The notes: generated from the sequence alone by a model not told the origin. Numbered from the stretch's first letter, positions 7,603-16,244 are shown. The stretch is 31,131 bases of DNA from CALMKX01 sp036274895 (GCA_036274895.1 DASUEU010000091.1:1-31131); one strand, 5' to 3'. A program made the numbers and translations.

Positions 7603-9288
7603 ATGAGTGATCCGAGGCCTCGTTCAAAGGTCCTCGCCCTTTTCGGCCTCGCGGTGATCGCTCTCGCGGGAGCGGCCGAGGCCGCGAGCGAGTCGACCTG
7701 GCGTGCCGAGCTGCGCGAGCTGGCCCGTAGCCTGGTGGCCACCCACCCGGCACCTTTCACCAAGATCGGCCCGCGGGCCTTCGAGCAGCGCCTCGCCCTC
7801 CTCGAGCGGGAGCTGCCCCGGCTTGCCGAAGAAGAGCGGGTGGTTCGGGCCATGGAGCTGGTGGCCCTCTTGGGCGACGGCCACACCACGCTGCTGCCCA
7901 AGTCGCCGGCCTTCGGGAGCTGGTACCCGTTCCGGGCCTACGAGCTCAGCGATGGCTACTTCGTGACCTCGGCGCACGAGTCCGCGGCCGAGCTGGCAGG
8001 AGCCCGCATCCTCGAGCTCGGGGGCCGGCCCGTGGCGGAGGTGGCGGCGCGGGCGCGGGCTCTCTGCGGCGCAGACAACGCCTTCGGCGCCAGCGAGAAC
8101 CTCTACCCCCTGTCGAATGCCGGGCTGATGCGCGGCCTGAGAGTGGTGGGGGAGGATGGCTTGCTCCTGGCCAAGCTGGTGGCGACCGACGGCCGCATCC
8201 TCGAGCGGCGGCTGGCTCCGCTCGACGGGCCAGCGTCCTTCGAGTGGCGATTCCGCAGCGAGGTCTTCGGTCCTCCGGTGGGCGAGCTCGGGGCCTGGGT
8301 CAGCGCCTACGGCCACACCTCGGCGATGGCCTTCCGCACCGCCGATCGCCGCCGCCCCCTCCACCTCGTCTACCGGCGGGCCTTCGTCGCCGTGCCCCTG
8401 CCGGAGCAGAAGGCGTACTACGTCCAGGTCAACTTCGTGGCCGACGGGCCGGACGAGAGCTTCCGGGCTTTCTTCCAGCGGGTCGCCGCGGAGGTCGAGG
8501 CCCAGAGACCGGAGAAGCTGATCCTCGACCTGCGCTACAACGCCGGCGGGGACGGCAGCCTGGTTTCCGAGGTCCTGCGCGACCTGCGCTCGCGGCTGGA
8601 CCAGCCGCCGTGGCGCAGGCCCTTCCTGTTGGTCGGCCGCAAGACCTTCAGCGCCGCCGTGCAGCTGGTCGATGCCTTCCTCGACGGCACCGGAGCCTCG
8701 GTGGTCGGCGAGCCGGCGGGCGCGCCGCTGGAGATGGCGGGGGATCCGGTCTCGATCTCCTTCCCCGGCACCGGGCTCGAGCTCCAGGTCTCCACCTACT
8801 TCCATCACCTCGGCCGCTCCGATGACCTGGGGCCGCACCTGCGGGTGGACGTGCCGGCGCCGCTCTCCTCGGCGGACTACCTGGCCGGCCGCGATCCGGC
8901 GGTGGACGACATCCTGAGCGGTGAGGAAATGCGCTCCTTGCCCGCAGTCGCCGCCGAGCTGGGAGGCGCTGCCGCGCGCCGCGTCTACCAGCAACGAGCG
9001 CGCAAGCACGGGCATCTGAGCTGGTGGACGGCTGCCGACGAGCACGCCCTCAACCAGGCGGGCAACCAGCTCCGGGACGCTGAGCGCAAGGCCGATGCGC
9101 TCGAGGTCTACCGCCTCAATGCCGAGATCCACCCTTCCTCCTGGCGGGCGTGGGAGAACCTCGGCGACGGGCAACTGGACACCGGCGACCGAGCGGGCGC
9201 CCTCGCGAGCTACCGGCGCGGGCTTACCCTCAACCCCGAGAGCGAAGCCCTGCGCCAGGCGATCGTCCGGCTCGAGGGTGGGGGCTGA
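7603..9288 (+). CDS. Secreted S41-family-like protease with C-terminal TPR repeats
   Basis: The 561-residue protein has a signal peptide (VLALFGLAVIALAGAAEA). An N-terminal helical region has the conserved GDGHTTLLP at 91-99, then a PDZ-like segment (GARILELGGRPVAEV, 133-147), then a tail-specific protease (S41) core. LILDLRYNAGGDGS (306-319) is the strand and oxyanion loop, and RKTFSAAVQL holds the likely nucleophile Ser350. From about 475 to 558 there are one or two TPR units (ADALEVYRLNAEIHPSSW and RAGALASYRRGLTLNPES). I cannot place the catalytic lysine by eye, so activity is not proven. AGGAG at 7592-7596 precedes ATG 7603. It is probably co-transcribed with the upstream serine hydrolase. 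Proteases of this shape are common in GC-rich soil bacteria; the target is unknown. Confidence 0.82.
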   Translation: MSDPRPRSKVLALFGLAVIALAGAAEAASESTWRAELRELARSLVATHPAPFTKIGPRAFEQRLALLERELPRLAEEERVVRAMELVALLGDGHTTLLPKSPAFGSWYPFRAYELSDGYFVTSAHESAAELAGARILELGGRPVAEVAARARALCGADNAFGASENLYPLSNAGLMRGLRVVGEDGLLLAKLVATDGRILERRLAPLDGPASFEWRFRSEVFGPPVGELGAWVSAYGHTSAMAFRTADRRRPLHLVYRRAFVAVPLPEQKAYYVQVNFVADGPDESFRAFFQRVAAEVEAQRPEKLILDLRYNAGGDGSLVSEVLRDLRSRLDQPPWRRPFLLVGRKTFSAAVQLVDAFLDGTGASVVGEPAGAPLEMAGDPVSISFPGTGLELQVSTYFHHLGRSDDLGPHLRVDVPAPLSSADYLAGRDPAVDDILSGEEMRSLPAVAAELGGAAARRVYQQRARKHGHLSWWTAADEHALNQAGNQLRDAERKADALEVYRLNAEIHPSSWRAWENLGDGQLDTGDRAGALASYRRGLTLNPESEALRQAIVRLEGGG

Positions 9289-9300
9289 GACCCCGCGCCC

Positions 9301-9693
9301 TCAGCGCTCGATCGACAGCACGTAGGCCGCCAGATGCCGGCGGTCGGTCTCCGAGAGGTGTGGGAAGGCCGGCATCTGGGAGTTCGGATGGGTCAGCCCG
9401 TCAGCGAGGGTGCGGGCGATGGCGTCGATCGAGCGACCGCTCTTGAACAGCTCCGGGTGCTGGAAGTCCCGGGGCGGGGTGCCCAGGTTGGCGGCCCCGG
9501 GGCCGTCCCCCCGGCCTTGCGGGCCATGGCAGACGGCGCAGCCCTGGGTCAGGTACAGCTGGCGCCCTTGCTCCACGTTGGGCGCGCCCCCACCGCAGGC
9601 GACCACCAAGAGCCCGAGCATGGCCAGCACGCCCAGACCGGTGAGGACCGGTGCCACTTCGACGAGACGAGCACGAAGAGTGGATTGGTTCAT
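9301..9693 (-). CDS. Monohaem cytochrome c lipoprotein
   Basis: A 130-residue class I c-type cytochrome. The N-terminus is a lipoprotein signal peptide with lipobox LVVAC (Cys33), so the protein should be anchored in a membrane facing the periplasm. The haem site is CAVCH (about residues 52-56). The distal methionine is probably the one in SQMPAFPHL near residue 107, followed by the final helix HLAAYVLSIE. Length fits small cytochromes of the cbb3/SoxX type that pass electrons to oxidases. I start at ATG 9693, which has a GGAGG ribosome binding site five to six bases upstream; an in-frame start six codons earlier lacks one. It converges with the S41-like gene, leaving 12 bases between stops, and diverges from the helicase gene. 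Its redox partner is not evident here. Confidence 0.9.
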   Translation of the reverse strand: MNQSTLRARLVEVAPVLTGLGVLAMLGLLVVACGGGAPNVEQGRQLYLTQGCAVCHGPQGRGDGPGAANLGTPPRDFQHPELFKSGRSIDAIARTLADGLTHPNSQMPAFPHLSETDRRHLAAYVLSIER

Positions 9694-9780
9694 GGTGAGC
9701 CTCCAACCCACTCTAAGCGCGATTCGGCGGGGATCGCCCCACCCGAGGGGAGGAGCAGCGCCAACCCCGCCCTCTCCTGC

Positions 9781-9797
9781 TAGCCTTGCGCGCCATG
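9781..9797 (+). promoter_or_regulatory. Possible -10 box placing the helicase transcript start at its ATG
   Basis: TAGCCT at 9781-9786 fits TAnnnT, and ATG 9795 follows eight bases later. There is no ribosome binding site between them. This spacing is what a leaderless mRNA would show. No convincing -35 was found, so the call is weak. Confidence 0.35.
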
Positions 9798-12700
9798 TTG
9801 AGCCTGACCAGCCGCTGCGCCGGGGTGGTGTCGTGGGAGACCGCGGCGCGAGGGGAGCAGTACGCTCGCACCGGCCGGGTGGGCTTGCTGCGCACCAAGG
9901 AGGACGAGGCGGGCCTGATCACGCTGGTGCGGGGCAGCGGGGAGCGGCGCTACCAGGTGCAGGTGCACTGGGACGACGTCGAGGCGCACCACCTGCTCAA
10001 GGTGCACTGTGAGTGCCCGGCCGCCGAGCGAGGGCCCTGCAAGCACGTCTGGGCCACGCTGGCGGAGATGGAGCGGCAGGGCCTCGGCTCGCGCGTGCCT
10101 GGCACCGGACGCCTCAGGGTGGAGATCCGCCGTCTCGGCCGCCCGCCCAAGATCGGCCTCGGGGCCTCACCGTCCCGGTTCCTTGCCAGCCGCTGGCGGC
10201 AGCAGGTCAGTCGCCTGCGGGACGCCTGGCGTGCCGAGGCGGCGCCGCCGCGGCCGAGCCAACCGGTGGAGGAGATCTGGCTGCTGGCGGACCCCAGCCA
10301 GACTCTGCTCGACGGCTCCTTGAACCTGCGGGTGATGGAGCGACCCTGGCTCAAGAGCGGCCGACCCGGGCGCTGGCGCAGCTATCACGTCCAGCCGCAC
10401 GAGGTGGCGCACTTCCCCCGCGAGCTCCAGGACGCCCTGCACCTGCTCCAGGGCTTGCCGTCGCCGGACGGCTGGAGCTATGCGCCGGCCAGCTCTCCCT
10501 ACCGCACCTTCACCGTCGCCCGCGTGCCCTCCGCCCTGGTCCCGCTGGTGCTGCCCGTGCTCTGCGCCACCGGCCGCTTCGCCTGGTGGCCCCAGAGCGA
10601 GGAAGCCGGGCCCGAGCCGATCCGCTGGGACGCCGGCCCACCCTGGCAGGTGGAGCTGGCGGGAGAGGAGGAGGGCGACGCCGTCCACCTCACCGGGCGC
10701 CTCGCGCGCGACGGGGAGAGCCGACCCCTGGCCGAGGCCACTGTGCTGCTGCGCGCGGGAGCGGTCTTCTTCACCCAGGAGGCGGCGCGCCTCGAGGTGG
10801 CGGAGGTCTTCCCCTGGGTGAGCCTGTTGCGCCGCGACGGTGCCATCGACGTGCCGCGGGGGGAGCTGCGCGAGGCTCTCGAGTCCCTCTTGACCCTGCC
10901 CAACACGCCGGCCCTCCAGCTGCCGGAGCCCTTGATGCCCACGGTCGCGACCGGCACCGCTCGGCCGGTGCTCACCATCCGCGCCGCCGAGGCCACACCG
11001 CAGGTGCTCGGCCGACTGAGCTTCGAGTACGGGGGCGAACGGATCGAGGGCGGCGACCCGCGCCGGGTGATCCACGATCCGGCGAGCGGCCACCTGGTAC
11101 GCCGGGACCTCGGGTCCGAGCGGGAGCTGGCGCGGACCCTGCGCGCCGCGGGCTGGCAAGGCGAGGGCTTCGAGCTCTCCCTGCCCACCGAGCGCTTCGT
11201 CGAGGCCCTGGAGGGCCTGCTCGAGCGGGGCGTACGGGTAGAGGCCGCGGGCCGACCCCTGCGCTCGCCGGGCCGCGTCGGGCTTTCGGTGTCCTCCGGC
11301 CGGGACTGGTTCGACCTCGAGGGCAAGGTCGAGTTCGGCGACGTCTCGGCCACTTTGCCGGAGCTGCTCCAGGCGGTTCAGGAGCGCAGCAGCTTCGTGG
11401 TCCTCGGGGACGGCTCCCTCGGCCTGCTGCCGGCCGAGTGGCTGCGCCGCTTCGGGCCGCTGGCCGGCGTGGCCGCGGAGGGAGCCGAGGGCCGGGTCCT
11501 GCGCTTCGACGCCCACCAGGCCCTGGTGCTCGACGCCCTGCTGGCCGCCGAGCCCGAGGTCGAGGTGGACGCGGTGTTTCGGCGCGCCCGCGAGCAGCTG
11601 CGCTCCTTCTCAACCCTGGAGCCCCAGGCGGCCCCCAAGGGCTTCCGCGGCACACTGCGGCCGTACCAGGAGATCGGCCTCGCCTGGCTCTGGCTGCTCT
11701 CCGAGCTGGGCCTGGGAGGCTGTCTCGCCGACGACATGGGCCTGGGTAAGACGATCCAGGTGCTCGCCTTCCTGCTCGACCGCAAGCGCCGCCGCCAGAC
11801 CGGCGGCCGGCCCAGCCTGCTGGTGGTGCCGGCGAGCCTGGTGGCCAACTGGCTGGCGGAAGCGTTGCGCTTCACCCCCAGCTTGCGAGTGACGGCCCTC
11901 CACGGGGCCGAGCGGCACGGGGTGCTCGAGGGTCTCGAGCGCTGGGACGTGCTGGTGACCACCTATGCCACCTTGCGCCGTGACTTGGAGGTGCTGCGCG
12001 CCCAGGAGCTGGACGTGCTGGTGCTCGACGAGGCCCAGGCGATCAAGAACGCCGGCTCGCTCACCGCCAAAGCCTGCCGCCTGCTCACCGCCCGCCAGCG
12101 CCTGGCCCTGACCGGCACGCCGGTCGAGAACCACCTGGGTGAGCTGTGGTCGATCTTCGAGTTCTTGAACCCGGGCCTGCTCGGCCGCCTGCCGGCCCTC
12201 TCCGAGCACGCCGGCAAGGTGCGCCTGCCCCCCGAGGCCCTGGCCACCGTGGCCCAGGCCCTGGGGCCCCTGATCCTGCGCCGCACCAAGGCGCAGGTCC
12301 TCGCCGACCTGCCGGAGAAGACCGAGCAGACCTTGCTCTGCGAGCTGGGCGCAGCCGAGCGCAAGCGCTACGACCAGCTGCGGCGCTACTACCGGGACCG
12401 GCTGGAGAAGCGCATCGCCGATCTCGGCCTCGGGCGCTCGAAGTTCCTGGTGCTCGAGGCCCTGCTGCGCCTGCGCCAGGCCGCCTGCCACCCGGCCCTG
12501 GTCGATCCCCGCAAGCGGGGCGAGAAGAGCGCCAAGCTTGAGCTGCTCGCCGAGCGCCTGGACGAGGTGCTCGAGGGGGGCCACAAGGCCCTGGTGTTCT
12601 CGCAGTTCGTCGAGCTGCTGACCCTGGTGCGCGAGCGGCTGGACGCCCGCGCCATCCCCTATGAGTACCTGGACGGCCGCACCCGCGACCGCCAGGAGCG

Positions 12701-13034
12701 GGTGGACCGCTTCCAGACCGACCCCGACTGCCCCCTCTTCCTGATCAGCCTCAAGGCCGGCGGCGTGGGATTGAACCTGACGGCGGCGAGCCACGTCTTC
12801 CTGCTCGATCCGTGGTGGAACCCGGCGGTCGAGACCCAGGCCATCGACCGCACCCACCGCATCGGCCAACGCCGCCCCGTCTTCGCCTACCGCCTGATCG
12901 CCCGCGACACGGTGGAAGAGAAGATCCTCGATCTCCAACAAGAAAAGCGCGAGCTCGCCGAAGCCATCCTCGGCGGCGACGGCCGCGTCATGAAGCAGCT
13001 GACGGCGGAGGATCTGCAGCGGTTGTTGGGGTGA
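9795..13034 (+). CDS. SWIM zinc finger plus SNF2-family helicase
   Basis: A 1,079-residue Swi2/Snf2-type DNA translocase. The N-terminus has a SWIM zinc-binding motif: C72-x-C74, then C82-x-H84, in VHCECP...GPCKHVWA. A long linker (about 100-610) of bacterial SNF2-associated type follows. The helicase core has all landmarks: motif I DDMGLGKT (about 644-651), motif II DEAQ (about 743), motif III region LTGTPVENHLGELW, and in the second lobe VFSQF, the GGVGLNLTAA segment and motif VI DRTHRIGQ (about 1015-1022). Bacterial members resemble RapA and HepA in the core and are thought to remodel protein-nucleic acid complexes in transcription or repair. The role of this one is unknown. ATG 9795 is preferred over an in-frame TTG nine bases earlier; neither has a clear ribosome binding site. 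A HicAB pair follows at once. Confidence 0.93.
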   Translation: MLSLTSRCAGVVSWETAARGEQYARTGRVGLLRTKEDEAGLITLVRGSGERRYQVQVHWDDVEAHHLLKVHCECPAAERGPCKHVWATLAEMERQGLGSRVPGTGRLRVEIRRLGRPPKIGLGASPSRFLASRWRQQVSRLRDAWRAEAAPPRPSQPVEEIWLLADPSQTLLDGSLNLRVMERPWLKSGRPGRWRSYHVQPHEVAHFPRELQDALHLLQGLPSPDGWSYAPASSPYRTFTVARVPSALVPLVLPVLCATGRFAWWPQSEEAGPEPIRWDAGPPWQVELAGEEEGDAVHLTGRLARDGESRPLAEATVLLRAGAVFFTQEAARLEVAEVFPWVSLLRRDGAIDVPRGELREALESLLTLPNTPALQLPEPLMPTVATGTARPVLTIRAAEATPQVLGRLSFEYGGERIEGGDPRRVIHDPASGHLVRRDLGSERELARTLRAAGWQGEGFELSLPTERFVEALEGLLERGVRVEAAGRPLRSPGRVGLSVSSGRDWFDLEGKVEFGDVSATLPELLQAVQERSSFVVLGDGSLGLLPAEWLRRFGPLAGVAAEGAEGRVLRFDAHQALVLDALLAAEPEVEVDAVFRRAREQLRSFSTLEPQAAPKGFRGTLRPYQEIGLAWLWLLSELGLGGCLADDMGLGKTIQVLAFLLDRKRRRQTGGRPSLLVVPASLVANWLAEALRFTPSLRVTALHGAERHGVLEGLERWDVLVTTYATLRRDLEVLRAQELDVLVLDEAQAIKNAGSLTAKACRLLTARQRLALTGTPVENHLGELWSIFEFLNPGLLGRLPALSEHAGKVRLPPEALATVAQALGPLILRRTKAQVLADLPEKTEQTLLCELGAAERKRYDQLRRYYRDRLEKRIADLGLGRSKFLVLEALLRLRQAACHPALVDPRKRGEKSAKLELLAERLDEVLEGGHKALVFSQFVELLTLVRERLDARAIPYEYLDGRTRDRQERVDRFQTDPDCPLFLISLKAGGVGLNLTAASHVFLLDPWWNPAVETQAIDRTHRIGQRRPVFAYRLIARDTVEEKILDLQQEKRELAEAILGGDGRVMKQLTAEDLQRLLG

Positions 13035-13068
13035 GCCCTCCCCCTGGTTCCCACGCTCTCGGCCTTGC

Positions 13069-13083
13069 TATCCTGTCCCGGTG
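13069..13083 (+). promoter_or_regulatory. Possible -10 box for a leaderless hicA transcript
   Basis: TATCCT at 13069-13074 lies six bases before the GTG start at 13081, and no ribosome binding site intervenes. A transcript from this box would begin at or next to the start codon. This would separate hicAB from the helicase transcript. No good -35 is visible. Confidence 0.4.
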
Positions 13084-13269
13084 AAGGTGAGCGAGGTCAT
13101 CCGACTGCTGCGGGACGATGGCTGGTATCTCGTCGCCACCCGCGGCAGTCACCACCAGTACAAGCACCCGACGAAGCTCGGCCGGGTGACCGTTCCCGGC
13201 AAGCCGAGTGATGACCTTGCCCCTGGCACCCTGAACAGTATCCTCAAGCAAGCCGGCCTCAAGGAGTGA
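13081..13269 (+). CDS. hicA: HicA-type mRNA interferase toxin
   Basis: A 62-residue member of the HicA/YcfA family, small double-stranded-RNA-binding-fold RNases that cleave mRNA and block translation until neutralised by HicB. The signature is intact: the N-terminal helix with KVSEVIRLL, the strand GWYLVATRGSHHQYKHP with the catalytic-type histidine in GSH (His24), the strand VTVPG, and the helix GTLNSILKQAGL. It begins with GTG at 13081. HicB starts six bases after its stop, the usual toxin-first order of hicAB loci. The toxin looks full length with no disrupting change. Confidence 0.92.
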   Translation: MKVSEVIRLLRDDGWYLVATRGSHHQYKHPTKLGRVTVPGKPSDDLAPGTLNSILKQAGLKE

Positions 13270-13275
13270 GCACCC

Positions 13276-13488
13276 ATGCGCTACGCCATCGTGATCGAGA
13301 AGGCAGACGGGAACTACTGCGCCTACGTCCCGGACCTCCCTGGCTGCGTCACCACCGGCCAGACGATCGAAGAGGTCGAGGCGCTGGTCCGCGAGGCGAT
13401 CGCCTTTCATCTCGACGGCCTGCGCGCGGACGGCTTGCCGCTGCCCGCCCCCTCGAGCCGTGTCGAGTACGTGGAAGTCGCCGCCTGA
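13276..13488 (+). CDS. hicB: HicB-type antitoxin
   Basis: A 70-residue HicB-like antitoxin with the partly degraded RNase H-like fold that caps HicA. The family pattern is clear: MRYAIVIEKADGNYCAYVPDLPGCVTTG, with conserved PDLPGC, then IEEVEALVREAIAFHL and the C-terminal LPLPAPSS strand. It lacks the extra C-terminal DNA-binding domain that longer HicB proteins carry, so autoregulation would need another route. ATG 13276 lies six bases after hicA, so the two are co-translated. Confidence 0.92.
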   Translation: MRYAIVIEKADGNYCAYVPDLPGCVTTGQTIEEVEALVREAIAFHLDGLRADGLPLPAPSSRVEYVEVAA

Positions 13489-13781
13489 CTCACAGCCCTT
13501 CCAGAATCACCTCCCCGCCGTCATCCCGACCGGAGCCCGCGCAGCGGGCGCAGTGGAGGGATCTCCCCCTCCTCGCCTTTCGCGGCGCTGAACCCCCTGC
13601 GGGGGGCGAGGGGACCGGAGGGAGGTGTCTTGCGCCGACTGCCGGGGAGCTTACCGCACGTGCTCGCGCAAGGATTCACGGAAGGGCGAGGAGTACTTCA
13701 TCGCCGTCGGGGCCGCTGGCGGTGAAAGGCCCCATAATAATCGGCCAGGTCCGCGTCATCGAGAGCGGGCGGCAAGGCCCG
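13489..13781. other. 293-base intergenic region with hairpins and a repeat-like block
   Basis: No gene is visible between hicB and the sensor kinase. A block at about 13520-13565 (gtcatcccgac ... gtggagggatctc) resembles dispersed intergenic repeats of other GC-rich genomes. It holds a hairpin with arms GCCCGC (13535-13540) and GCGGGC (13544-13549). A second hairpin, CCCCC-TGC-GGGGG, lies at 13593-13605. CATAAT at 13733-13738 may be a -10 box for the kinase gene. A long in-frame extension of the kinase reading frame crosses this region but its translation looks like random arginine/proline-rich sequence. Confidence 0.5.
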
Positions 13782-15521
13782 ATGAGGAAAACTCCCGCAC
13801 CCGGAGGAAACGCCAAGGACCGCAGCGGTGAGGTCGCCCCGCAAGCGGTGACGGAGGAGCGTGCGTTCGCCGACGCGGCGAAAGCGATCCTGCGAGCGTG
13901 CAAGACGATCCTCGGTGCCGAGGGCGGCCTCGTCGCCGTGTGCGGGCCGGGCGGCAAGGGCCTCGAGAGCGCCTTCCTCGATCTGGGCGGCCCCGAGAGC
14001 GACGCCGCTGCCGACCTGCCGCCGCTGCTGCGCCGCCTGATCACCCGCGCCTGCAAAGCGGGCCAGACCGTCCTCGTCAACGACCTGAAGAAGGGCAGGG
14101 CGCCCCGACCTCCGCCCGGCTCTGGCTCCGCTCTCGAGAGCGCGCTCCTGGCACCGATCCTGGTCGGCGGTGAGGTGGCGGGGCTGGTCGGTCTGGTCAA
14201 CAAGCCCGGGGGCTTCTCCGGAGCCGACGCCCAGCTGGCCGAGGCCTTCGCGGCGGTGGCGGCCGTGGCGATGCTCCACGGCCGCACCCTCGAAGCCCTG
14301 GTCACGGGCCTCCGGCAGGCGCACGAGGCGGAGCAACGGGCTCGGTATCTCGCCGACACCCTGCGCGAAGCGACCGTGGTGCTCACCCGCAGCCTCGATC
14401 GCGAGACCGTGCTGACGACTCTGCTCGACCGCTTGCGGCGGATGGTCCCTTTCGACCGCGCCAGTGTGATGCTGGTCGAGGAGGCGAAGCGGGTCTCCGT
14501 CCGGGCGGTCTTCGACGGCCAGCGGGTCGTGCCCCTGGCGGCTGCGGCGCGACCCGAGCTCGATCCCAACGATCATCCGATCGTCCACGGCATCTTGACC
14601 ACCGGCACGCCGGTCCTGATCCCCGACATCCGCAGCCATCCCGAGTGGAGCTTGCCGACGGACCGCTCGTTCGAGGCGAGCTGGCTGGGGGTGCCGCTCT
14701 TCGCGCGGGGCAACGTGGCGGGACTGTTCTCGCTGTCCAAGCGCGAGCCCGGCTACTTCAACGAGGAACACTTGAGGCTGGCCGAGGCGATGTCGTCCCA
14801 GGCTTCGGTGGCGGTCGAGAACGCGGTGCTCTTCGAGCAGATGCAGGCCTCGACGGCACGGATGCAGATGTTGTCACGCCGGCTCGTCGAGGTGCAGGAA
14901 AGCGAGCGACGCCACATCGCTCGGGAGCTCCACGACGAGGCGGGGCAGGCCCTGGTCTCGTTGCGGTTCGGGCTCCGCCTGCTGGAGCGGGAGATCGACG
15001 GGGGCGGCAGTGTGACCGGCCGGGTGGCGGAGCTCATGCAGCGGACCGATGCCGTCATCGACGGCCTGCACCGTCTGGCCGCCGACCTGCGACCGGCGAG
15101 CCTCGATCACCTGGGGCTCGAGGCGGCCCTGCGTCAATACTCGCGGTCGACGGCGTCGAAGTTCGGCCTCGAGCTCCACTTCAAGGCGCGCGGGCTCACC
15201 GGCGAGCGCCTGCCGGCGGTGGTCGAGACGGCGCTCTACCGCGTGGCCCAGGAGGCGATGACCAACGTCGTGCGCCACGCCCACGCGACCCGGCTCGACG
15301 TCTTGGTGGAGCGTCGCGGCGAGTGGGTCATGGTGATGGTCGAGGACGACGGCGTCGGCTTCGAGCCGACCCAGGCCCAGCGCGGAGATCACTTCGGTCT
15401 GCTGGGCTTGAGGGAGCGAGCCGAGGCCCTGGGCGGGACCCTGACGGTGGAGAGCGCGCCCGGGGCAGGGACCACGGTCGTGGTGGAGGTGCCGAGTGCC
15501 GATCCGTATCCTGATCGCTGA
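13782..15521 (+). CDS. GAF-GAF sensor histidine kinase, NarX/HisKA_3 type
   Basis: A 579-residue cytoplasmic kinase with no membrane helix. Two GAF-like domains lie at about residues 30-165 and 185-355 (the second with PFDRASVMLVEE and VPLFARGNVAGLFSL). The HisKA_3 dimerisation box ERRHIARELHDEAGQ follows, with phospho-acceptor His384, and then a HATPase domain: N box ALYRVAQEAMTNVVRHAHA, VEDDGVGFEP, and FGLLGLRERAEALGG. I start at ATG 13782 (MRKTPAPGG) because the 172 upstream in-frame codons look non-coding; GGCAAGG lies about five bases upstream. The last 26 bases overlap the response regulator gene, so the pair is translationally coupled. GAF domains bind small molecules, haem or nucleotides in relatives; the ligand here is unknown. 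Confidence 0.9.
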   Translation: MRKTPAPGGNAKDRSGEVAPQAVTEERAFADAAKAILRACKTILGAEGGLVAVCGPGGKGLESAFLDLGGPESDAAADLPPLLRRLITRACKAGQTVLVNDLKKGRAPRPPPGSGSALESALLAPILVGGEVAGLVGLVNKPGGFSGADAQLAEAFAAVAAVAMLHGRTLEALVTGLRQAHEAEQRARYLADTLREATVVLTRSLDRETVLTTLLDRLRRMVPFDRASVMLVEEAKRVSVRAVFDGQRVVPLAAAARPELDPNDHPIVHGILTTGTPVLIPDIRSHPEWSLPTDRSFEASWLGVPLFARGNVAGLFSLSKREPGYFNEEHLRLAEAMSSQASVAVENAVLFEQMQASTARMQMLSRRLVEVQESERRHIARELHDEAGQALVSLRFGLRLLEREIDGGGSVTGRVAELMQRTDAVIDGLHRLAADLRPASLDHLGLEAALRQYSRSTASKFGLELHFKARGLTGERLPAVVETALYRVAQEAMTNVVRHAHATRLDVLVERRGEWVMVMVEDDGVGFEPTQAQRGDHFGLLGLRERAEALGGTLTVESAPGAGTTVVVEVPSADPYPDR

Positions 15522-16134
15522 TGATCACGCCATCGTCCGTTCCGGCCTGCGGGCCCTGCTTCTCGCCGATCCCGAGCTCGAGATCGTCGGCGAGGCGGAG
15601 GATGGGGGGGCGACGCTGCGGCTCACCGAGACGCTGCGGCCCGACATGGTTCTGCTCGACATCACCATGCCCCCCGACAACGGCATCGAGATCGCGAGGC
15701 GGTTGAAGGAGCGGCACCCGGAGATCATCGTGCTCATCCTCACCATGCACGAGGACGAGAGCCTGCTGCACGAAGCGCTGCGGGCGGGGGCCGCCGGCTA
15801 CGTGATCAAACGGGCCGAGGAGTCCGAGATCCTCCAGGCGATCCATGCGGCGCGTCGTGGCGACATCTACGTGCACCCCGCGATGACCCGCGCCCTCCTC
15901 CAGCAGCCCGTCATTTCGGAGCACCGTCGCGGGTCCCCCGCGGAAGCGCTGACCCGCCGCGAGCTCGACGTCTTGCGCCTGCTCGCCAAAGGCAACACCA
16001 ACCGGCAGATCGCCAACCTGCTCGGCCTCTCGGTGCGCACCGTCGAGAACCACCGCGCCAACCTGATGGCCAAGCTCGGGCTGGTCAGCCGGGTCGAGCT
16101 GGTGAACTACGCCGAGGAGCACAGCCTGCTGTAG
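15496..16134 (+). CDS. NarL/FixJ-family response regulator
   Basis: A 212-residue two-component regulator. The receiver domain (1-120) has the acidic pair D9-D10, the phospho-acceptor Asp55 in MVLLDITMPP, and the conserved lysine in GYVIKRAEE. The C-terminal LuxR-type helix-turn-helix (about 150-205) reads LTRRELDVLRLLAKGNTNRQ, then LSVRTVENHRANLMAKLGL. The start is GTG 15496, inside the kinase gene; this reading places IRILIADDH at the N-terminus as expected. Regulators of this class bind inverted repeats as dimers. The first paired GTAG-AAA-CTAC operator of this window lies 38-84 bases after its stop, in front of the DUF3494 gene. It is therefore the best candidate for the protein that binds the four operators, but this is inference from position and family. 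Confidence 0.93.
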   Translation: MPIRILIADDHAIVRSGLRALLLADPELEIVGEAEDGGATLRLTETLRPDMVLLDITMPPDNGIEIARRLKERHPEIIVLILTMHEDESLLHEALRAGAAGYVIKRAEESEILQAIHAARRGDIYVHPAMTRALLQQPVISEHRRGSPAEALTRRELDVLRLLAKGNTNRQIANLLGLSVRTVENHRANLMAKLGLVSRVELVNYAEEHSLL

Positions 16135-16171
16135 AGCGACAGGCCGCGAGGCTCCCCGCGCCCGTAGGTCG

Positions 16172-16244
16172 GTTGCGTAGTTTCTCCCCGGGTCTCTTTC
16201 AGGTAGAAACTACGCTTCACGGTGGGGCGGCAGTGGCCTAGATT
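16172..16244 (+). promoter_or_regulatory. Operator site A and promoter of the DUF3494 gene
   Basis: An 11-base inverted repeat, GCGTAGTTTCT (16175-16185) and AGAAACTACGC (16205-16215), is perfect. The right arm holds the palindrome GTAGAAACTAC (16203-16213). Downstream come TTCACG as a possible -35 (16216-16221) and TAGATT (16239-16244) as -10, 17 bases apart. CTAG begins 20 bases after the operator end (GCTTC), as at the other sites. The two palindrome centres are 26 bases apart, against 33-34 at sites B, C and D. Confidence 0.7.

Noticed and set aside
13266..13781. 172-codon in-frame extension of the sensor kinase over hicB and the intergenic region
   Set aside because: The translation is arginine/proline-rich without domains, overlaps hicB in another frame, and ATG 13782 has a purine-rich site upstream.
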